NCBI GenBank assembly: GCA_012845835.1
Contig: JABAKD010000009.1
Location: 10,104,785-10,168,784 of the forward strand
Length of the DNA: 64,000 nt
Source of the DNA: Undaria pinnatifida
Lineage: Eukaryota; Sar; Phaeophyceae; Laminariales; Alariaceae
Direction: 5' to 3'
In this document: piece by piece, positions 57,201-64,000 of the stretch
How positions within the stretch are numbered: the stretch's first letter is position 1
How the letters are laid out: each line of letters begins with the position of its first letter
Notes under the pieces: generated by a model
Seen by the model: the letters and a program-made list of their open reading frames with translations, nothing else
The model's database searches: none
Told to the model about the DNA's origin: nothing
Made by a program: the position numbers and the translations under genes

Positions 57201-58233
57201 TCTGAAACGGAGGCGTGGTCAATGGTCAAATGACGTAAGGCAAGCAACAAATGAGTACGCGCCCTGCCCTCCCCGCCCGGGCCCGAAGGGGCCATTAGCA
57301 CAAAACTTCGTCATGAGAGTAACTCACTGAGGCTGTGGGCCGCGTACACGGCGGCGGAGGCGATACCCTCCATTTCGGAGGTCATGGATGCCTCGGCCTC
57401 ATGAGGCAGCACCAACTCCGGGTTAGAATCCTTCCAGCTCTCCGCCTCGGCGATGATACACCGCATCATCTCCACCGACTCCACCGGATACCTAAGGCAG
57501 GGCGGCGTGCGTTGTGTTGTGTTGGGCCGGGTTGGGGTTGGTTGGGCTGCGTTGGGGCGAGGCAAGGCGAGGCGACGCAAGGGTCCAGCGGGCAGCCCTT
57601 GTTACCGACCAAATCGGCGGTGCGCTTGTTTGATCATGGGCGGGGTTCGTGCAGCACCAACATATAAAAATAGATGCCTGCGTAGATACGAACAAAACTA
57701 CGAGCAGCAGCAGCAGTAGCAGCAGCACATCCAAAATCACGACAACGCGCCGAACACACACGCACGTAACAAACGACAACACTGCCAGTAACGACTCCAC
57801 ATTAATCACGGCACCCACCTTCCCTGCGCGCTTTCTCCGGAAAGCATGACTGCATCCGCGCCGTCGTAAACCGCGTTGGTGACGTCGCTCACTTCCGCCC
57901 TGGTCACGCCAGGAGATACACGCAGCAGTACACAAACATATGCCGGAACGGTGAACACAAAAATGAATACTATTTCCATGGCGAGCTTAACCTCTTTGGA
58001 AAGTTCTGTACCCGCGTTTTCGGCGACAAACTACTTGGAATTAGTGTAGGATATTTTGTGGCGGTGGAAAAAGGCTTCAGCAAAGCGGGGGGCATACGTT
58101 ATGTGTAACACTATCGAATGCCTGGTGTATCGTTTTGCTGAGATGCTCTTCCACTCCAAGCAAGAGTCATTGGAGTCTGTTTTACGACCAGGGACCTACA
58201 GGCTTTGGCGATGAGTGAGAATGACAGCAACAA

Positions 58234-58264
<31 letters not shown>

Positions 58265-61200
58265 AACAACAACAACAACAACATAGCTCCCCCCGACCAA
58301 ACCATCGGCGAGCGTTTCGCTGCATAATTTTAAAAAAGCACCTCGTTGGCCTTGGGTTGGTCTGCATCGACTCCAGCATCTGGGTCGCCACGATCACCGG
58401 TTTTCCCACTCGGTTGCAAGCCCTGCCCTCGATCGACGCAAGGTTCGTTTTGTTCGGCCGGTTCGGAAGGGGGGGGGGGAAAGGAGTATAGCGGGGCAAG
58501 CAGGGGCAAGCAGGAGCGGCGACGCCGTTAGACGGCGAGAAATATCCACCCGGAGCTCGTGGTCTTGTTGTACCTCCCCTCCGCGAAGACTGGCAGGCTT
58601 ATGATAAGTCAACATGGTTCCCCTACTGAACGTGTCCAAATAGCTCAATGAAAAACCTGGGAGGGTCCACAAAAAAAAGCCCCCCTCCCCGCTGGGAAAA
58701 CGGGGAGTGGCAGGCGCGTCCGTTGTCTCGATCGCCTCCAAGCACGGAGGGTGACGCAAGTAGAGCCAGTTGCGTAAACTCTTTAACCCGTGTTTCGTGT
58801 TCGCCGGCTGTGGCTGGAAATGGAGTCACGCAGACAACGCCAACGCCCCTTGCCGCTGCGAAAGCGAAAACTCCTCGAGCTAAAGGAGCGCAATCTAATC
58901 GAGGCATGCCAGCTAAACACATTGATTAATTTGCACATCCGAGGGAGTCCGTGTAATTCTGGCGTACTTCAACTTGACCTCCAGATTGCTTGAACCCCAG
59001 CTTCAACTTCAACTCCAGGTTCAACTCCAACTCCGTATTGAAATCACCTCAGCTTCAACTTCAACCTGCACGACACATTCAACTTCAACTCCAACTCCAT
59101 GACACAATCATTGTGAATTTAACTTCAACCATAGCTTCAGCTTCAGCTTTGCACTACGTATTCAAATTCAATTCCAAGTTCAACCTCAACTTGCAGTTCA
59201 GATTCGACTTCAACTTGACCTCGAGAACTTCAACCACAAACCACGGCTTAATATTAAATTTTCTCACCTGACCATTTTTTTCTGCAGGTTAGTGACCTGC
59301 TGGGCGGGGATCTCCACACCCAGGTCTCCTCTGGCCACCATGATGCCGTCGGAGAGCTCAAGAATCTCGTCAAAATTGTCAACCGCCTCTGTGGGCGGCG
59401 GGGAGCAAGGCAGCAAGAGACATAGAAGATATAGAGAAGAGAGAGACGGGTAGAGGCGAGGGAGAGACGAGAGGCAGAAATACGAGAGAGAGATAAGAGA
59501 GATGTGGGGAGACGAAAAAAAGACGATAGAGATAAGAGAGTGATAGACAAGAAAAAAGCTGCCCGACCGGGACATCATGCCGACAAACTAATTGGTCCGA
59601 TCACCCGGCACGCGACGGACAAGAAGATGCTGCCAATAGTCGTCAGACGCACCCAATGACGCTTCGTAGACACAACAGCTCGCGTCGACGGGACAGCCCT
59701 GACGCCAAAAAATACGTCAAGCCTCGTTTCTGCAAAAAAAAACACAAAACACAAAACACCCACACGCACCCACCCACCCACAATCGCACACACAAGCACA
59801 CACCCATCCACGCACACTCATCATACATGTGCAAACAAATTCAAACAAATACACCCACACCTAAACACACACACCCAAACACAAGCACAGACTCGCACAC
59901 GAACGCTACCGCAGCACTTGACCTACAGAGAAAGAAGAAACCACAAAAAAAACGGGGCCTTTCAACGGGTCGGATCACTGCTGGCGGGTCGGGCCGGGTC
60001 AGCGTGGCCCGACCCGACTGGTGATATTTCGAACTCCTCCTCCTGACCCGCCCAGCCTGGCTAGACCCGTGACACTTTAAACACATCCTGACCCCGACCC
60101 CACTTGGCCCCCGAAATTTTAAAAGCAGCTCCTGACTCGGGAAAAAAATCCCCGAAAAAAATATATGAACAAGACACGCTACGGTAGAGATGCACAACTT
60201 TTTTGTTTGTTCTCAGGCTCCTCAATTGACGATATGTATTGCCCCTCCACGGCAAAAACAACTTTTTGGTAGAAAAAATGAAAGTCCTACTATATGTATA
60301 TGATACCTTGTATACCCGATGAAAAAAACATTATTAGCCTGCGTAGTTATCTCGACAAAAAAAAACAAAAACATTTTCGCCAAAAACACTAATGTCATTT
60401 CCGACTATTTTGGATAAAATAACGCCTTTACAAGTGGAAACCCTTTTCGGGGCCAATTTTACTTGATGTTAGTATAGGCAGGGATTTTGGGGCTCTAAAG
60501 GGGTTAAGGAGCCCCCGTCATCAGAAAAATATGTTTAGCCCCAAAAAAGTGCCATACGTCTGTCGTAGCGCGCGTCAACAACTGCTCACCCAAGTTCTCA
60601 ATCTTGGAAATGATGCCCGCCGTAGGGTGGCCCTCCGGCCAATGCCTCCTGTGGATGTCCGCGATAAAGCTCCGGATGGATCGCACATCCTCCGCCTTTC
60701 GCACAAACGACGCCGCAACAAAATCCACGTCGTTCTCGATCCCATAGCTGCCGGAGAAGACAAGCGCGGGAAACGACGTATACGCGGTAAAGTTTTTCCC
60801 GGCGCGGTTTGACGGAGGAAAAGATGGCGTGCGTATCGCTTAGAATCTCGGGGAGGGGAAGTGGGTTGTAGGGTAGGGTACGGTAAGGTAGGGTACGGTA
60901 GGGTAGGGTAGGGCGAGGCGTGTTCACGTGCACAGGTCAGCTGGTGTTGGCCAACAGCTCTACCATGTAACCGGCCAAGGACGTTGCCACGATACTGTAC
61001 TACAAAAATCGAACGGCGGCGTGTAGGCGCAAAACGAGCTCCTACGGGGCGACAAGATCCCGTACGCCACACAGCACCTTTACAAGGCGCGCTTCTGACC
61101 TGATGTCAACCTTATCCTTGTCGCTTAGCGCCGGCAGGTCCACGTGAGCCCCCGGCAAATTAACCCCTCTTCTGCTCTTTAGCCTCCCACTGCAAACACA

Positions 61201-61962
61201 AAACGCAAGGCGATTCATCACCCGATGTACAGGGCGAGGAAGGGGCGAAAAATCGACGGAAAACAATTGTCAGGGCGGCTGGTGGTTCAAAACCAAAAAA
61301 ATATTCGCACATACAAAATAAACAAATGTATATATTTGTGTACAGCTGGTAATTGTTTTGCTCGTCACATTCAACACCAGGTCTACGACATGAACTTTGC
61401 CGAATCTTTGTAGAGGACTCAGGGCGCCAGAACATCACAAAATAAAAACCTCGCCCATTCTGACTCCCGCCCTTCACTACTCCCACACCGGAAAACCGTG
61501 CCACGTCATCCCGGATATTGATTCGACGGTGGGAAGCCAGAGCATGCGCAGTCTTCACGGCAAAAAAACACCAAGCCAGGAACCTTTAAAAAATCACTAC
61601 AGTATAATTCTTCCCATGTTTTCTAAGGCAGGGGCGCAGGACAAGGCAAGGCAAGGCAAGGCAAGGCAAACGCGGTGCGCAAAATCAGCTGCCATTAGCA
61701 CTGCCACTGCGACTTCTCTCCTTCGCAACCCTCCCCTTCGGCTTGCCACTGCCACTACCATTTCCCCTCGCCGAATTTCTCGTCTTCGCCGGCTTACTTG
61801 CCTGTTCTCCACAAGGCACGTGACGGACTCTTCTCGCACGTCGGTGACCCTGAGGCTGACCTGCCCGTCGTCCAACAAAATCGCGCTGCCCACATTCACG
61901 GCACCCGTCAAGCCCGGGTAGCTAATGAATAGCTTCTCCGCGGTTCCCTCTTCGCGGTGTTC
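54203..61962 (-). CDS. PYK: Pyruvate kinase (5' exons beyond the right edge)
   Basis: Last step of glycolysis: phosphoenolpyruvate plus ADP to pyruvate plus ATP, cytosolic unless an unseen N-terminal target peptide exists. Ten exons in phase: 61802-61962, 61100-61189, 60590-60747, 59268-59388, 58342-58422, 57819-57899, 57328-57491, 56659-56735 and 54203-54469, with one more or several N-terminal exons missing beyond 64000. In order: B-domain ([20 protein letters not shown]), [37 protein letters not shown], catalytic Lys and metal-site block [58 protein letters not shown] with SGES, then the C-domain ([37 protein letters not shown]). Key motifs are intact, so it is probably functional. The first intron in view needs a GC donor. 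The frame ends in [14 protein letters not shown] after a GTGAGG donor-like site at 54244, so a small 3' exon could replace that tail. Confidence 0.92.
57140..57260 (-). repeat. Dispersed repeat, family 4 (copy in pyruvate kinase intron)
   Basis: GAGCGCCCAGATGTTGGAGG, GAGGCGTGGTCAATGGTCAA and GTAAGGCAAGCAACAAATGA are the inverse of blocks at 62700-62825 (CATTTCTTGCTTGCC, TTTGACCATTGACCACGC, CTCCAACATTTGGGCGCTC). Confidence 0.65.
58990..59240 (+). repeat. Degenerate CTTCAA hexamer array in pyruvate kinase intron
   Basis: About 240 bp of TTCAACTTCAA/TTCAACTCCAA words with drift, ending about 30 bases from the exon at 59268. It is non-coding. Confidence 0.8.
60171..60575. mobile_element. MITE-like element, family 1 (copy f, expanded body)
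   Basis: The left end AAGACACGCTACGGTAGAGA and right end TACGTCTGTCGTAGCGCGCG form the family's inverted ends. The interior GGTTAAGGAGCCCCCGTCAT and AGCCCCAAAAAAGTG match copies b and e. At about 405 bp it is longer than the others. It lies in a pyruvate kinase intron, and its right end is about 10-15 bases from the 5' splice site that follows the exon at 60590-60747 on the minus strand. Confidence 0.65.
60858..60925 (+). repeat. GGGTA/GGGTACGGTA pentamer array
   Basis: About 65 bp of GTAGGGTA-like words in a pyruvate kinase intron. It resembles telomere-type G-rich DNA, but the 5-bp unit is not the TTTAGGG or TTAGGG repeat. Confidence 0.75.
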
Positions 61963-62699
61963 CTGCAAAACAAGTCCGCGCCCGAGTTGAGGAGAGGCGG
62001 ACGCACGGGGGGGGGGGGCGGGGGGAGGTAGGGTCAGAGGAGGGTGGGAGGGAGGGGGCGGGAGGAAGGAAGGGAGAGGGGAGGGGGGCAACGGAGACAG
62101 GGCTAACCAACTCATTAATTTTCTCAAGTCAATCAGTCGCTTCACCCTTGGGGGACTTGATTTTATCTTCATTGTAGTACACAGTCTTCAATATAGTATA
62201 CAGTCTTGATCATAGTATATAGACCCAAAAGCGACGAGCGCGATCGAACCAATCGCGTCTAGGAAAAGCTTCAGGAAACCCGTATACATATCGCCATGCC
62301 TCACCGTTTGCCTCATAGCTTCCTGCGCTGCAGTGCGAGCACATCTACGCCAGCTGCTTCGGATGGCTTTCATGTGGTCGATGCTGTGGTCGTCAATTTT
62401 TCTCGTCAATGTTTACGTCTGAATTACGCATGCGCTCAACTACTCACGCACTCACTCGCTAGCATTACAGCGCCACACGGATAATGCTTGAATAGGGACA
62501 CGTACTCATATTAACAGAAACCGCAAAAACGAGTTCACGCAGTAAACTAGACAAAAACAAATCAAAGCTTATACAAACATCTCGGCAAGCTCTATCATGT
62601 CTCCTGCTCAGCCTCGCCGTCTCTAAAGCGCGTGCGCAGTGCGCGCCTGGTTGCTGCCTCCTTGCGTCTCGGAAATGGAAATAGTTTGTTTCATGAGAG

Positions 62700-62850
62700 C
62701 GGGGGCGTACTCATTTCTTGCTTGCCTTATTCTTATTCGTTTGACCATTGACCACGCATCTCTTTCGAGACGGGGCACCGTTCCTACTCCTAATAGAGAC
62801 ACCTCCAACATTTGGGCGCTCATTGCGCTTCTTCCATATACTACTTAAAA
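62700..62850 (+). repeat. Dispersed repeat, family 4 (plus-strand copy)
   Basis: ATTTCTTGCTTGCCTTATTC, TTTGACCATTGACCACGC, TCTTTCGAGACGGGGCACCG and CACCTCCAACATTTGGGCGC correspond block by block to the inverse copy at 57.2 kb in the same gene. Confidence 0.65.
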
Positions 62851-63344
62851 ACTGTTTGCTTATCCTATCCCCTTCCTGTTTTGCGACGGGCGGGGGGGGG
62901 GGGTACACGCTTCAACTCGGCTTTCTCGTTAACCCGTTTGGGACTTGATTATAGTATAAAGACCAAAAAAAAACGGTGATTGCGACATTTTCAAGCGTCT
63001 ACATACGAGTAGCGTGAGCGCGCAGCTGTACGAAGCAGGATTACGTCCCACCCGTCCTGTACGCTTCGGAAACAAAACGTTATCATCCACCAATCAGCAG
63101 AGTCCGATGCTCTAATCGTCCATTTTGGTCGTCAAATTTTTCCCCTCTCAAGCTCTTAGAGGGGTTAGTGCTTTCGTTTCAGGCCTCCAGCTGGAAGCCT
63201 CACCGTACGTATAACACACGAAAAAACACACTCTAACACCCTTCGGACGATTTCGTTACGATATTTTCTCGACAACGGGCAAAGAACGCAAAGGCCGAGC
63301 GATGCGCCTACAGAAGAAAACCGACGCGATTTTTGCCAAAACAG

Positions 63345-63530
63345 GCACCATTTTAGTGAAAGATGTAATTTCAGCGTTGGTGAAAGGCACCATTTCAGTG
63401 TTAAAAGGCACCATTTCAGTGTTAAAAGGCACCATTTTAGCGTTATTAATGGTTACCATTTAGTGTGTACGTAAAATGAACCATTTTAGTATTGTAAACA
63501 GTAAAAGGCACCATTGTTTCAAGTGTTGTG
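63345..63530 (+). repeat. Minisatellite with AGGCACCATTTCAGTGTTAA unit
   Basis: Two near-perfect 21-23 bp units (AAGGCACCATTTCAGTGTTA) flanked by five or six diverged ones, extending to ACCATTGTTTCAAGTGTTG. It gives repeated frames on both strands but no protein evidence. Confidence 0.75.
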
Positions 63531-64000
63531 TAACACCCTTGTCGTGGAGAATATCGGCTCCGAAATTCGTCCCAACGGGGTGTCTTTTCATGTTGCGGCT
63601 TAAACGATACGGTACCCGTCTTGGGGGTCTTCAGAGAGCTAAACTGGCGAAAACGAAAAACTTACGATTTGATTGCACAGCATCGGCCACTGCTTTGTTC
63701 GAGAAACCGACCACGAAAAAAAAACCCACGATTGTTAAACTACTGCAAATACCATATGCTTGTCTGTACTATAACGTGGAGAAGGACCGTCTTCGGGGAT
63801 GACGAGAGTTGGCGTTCAAACAACAACGCAAGGAGAGGTACAACACGAATGACGTGGGGGCGAAGCACGATCCTACTCGCAGTGCCAGCGCGCCCATGCC
63901 ACTAGGTAGCGGCTGAGCAGACCAAACCTATGATACATGTTTCCTTGTTTATTTTTCTGGGACCCAGAGTGGCAGGCGCCATGCCTGACGCGACTGCCAA

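Larger units (their letters stand above)
61963..64000. other. Pyruvate kinase 5' intron sequence up to the window edge
   Basis: No further pyruvate kinase exon (for example the segment around the PEP-binding Arg or the TKGPEIR motif) was found here on the minus strand, so the preceding intron is at least 2 kb. It holds a G-rich stretch (62006-62095), a family 4 repeat copy (about 62700-62850) and a minisatellite (63345-63530). Confidence 0.5.

Noticed and set aside
60858-60925. Interstitial telomere repeat
   Set aside because: The unit is a drifting GGGTA/GGGTACGGTA pentamer, not a 6- or 7-bp telomere repeat.
1-64000. CRISPR array, bacterial operons, viral or retroelement polymerase genes
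   Set aside because: Repeats here lack the CRISPR repeat-spacer pattern, genes are spliced, and no reverse transcriptase, integrase, capsid or transposase motif was recognised in any frame.

Overview
This is a nuclear window from a eukaryote with long, intron-rich, repeat-laden genes. Six gene models fill 64 kb, most exons are 80-400 bp, and introns run from a few hundred bases to about 2 kb. Introns carry trinucleotide satellites, long G/C homopolymers and short inverted-repeat elements. This is what I would expect of a brown alga (Phaeophyceae, Ectocarpus-like) or a related stramenopile. That is inference from architecture; no species marker was seen. No prokaryotic operons, CRISPR arrays, rRNA genes or recognisable transposase/reverse transcriptase genes were found.

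Layout: (1) 1.2-30.9 kb, plus strand: a gene of more than 20 exons for a coiled-coil-rich protein of about 1,300 residues whose family I do not recognise. One exon is an in-frame 30-bp minisatellite. (2) 31.3-34.5 kb, minus: a four-exon RBMX2/Ist3 (Snu17)-type RNA-binding spliceosome protein. (3) 34.8-37.9 kb, plus: a five-exon unknown protein, apparently sharing a divergent promoter of about 300 bp with RBMX2. (4) 39.1-47.0 kb, minus: a ten-exon EHD-type dynamin-like ATPase that ends without the usual C-terminal EH domain. (5) 48.2-49.3 kb, minus: a single-exon, one-pass membrane protein with a Q/G/P-rich tail. (6) 54.2-62.0 kb and beyond the right edge, minus: pyruvate kinase, with ten exons in view and the N-terminal exons outside the window.

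The three recognised genes (spliceosome, membrane remodelling, glycolysis) are unrelated housekeeping functions; nothing suggests a functional cluster. Their reading frames were checked by hand: every exon junction of the RBMX2, EHD and pyruvate kinase models keeps phase, and one pyruvate kinase intron must use a GC donor.

The non-coding part is the more unusual. It holds a MITE-like family with conserved terminal inverted repeats (at least five two-ended copies), a second small family built on the perfect palindrome GTCACTCGCGCGAGTGAC, a 620-630 bp unit that is dispersed and also tandem, a degenerate tRNA-Ser carrying an encoded CCA, and many local duplications.
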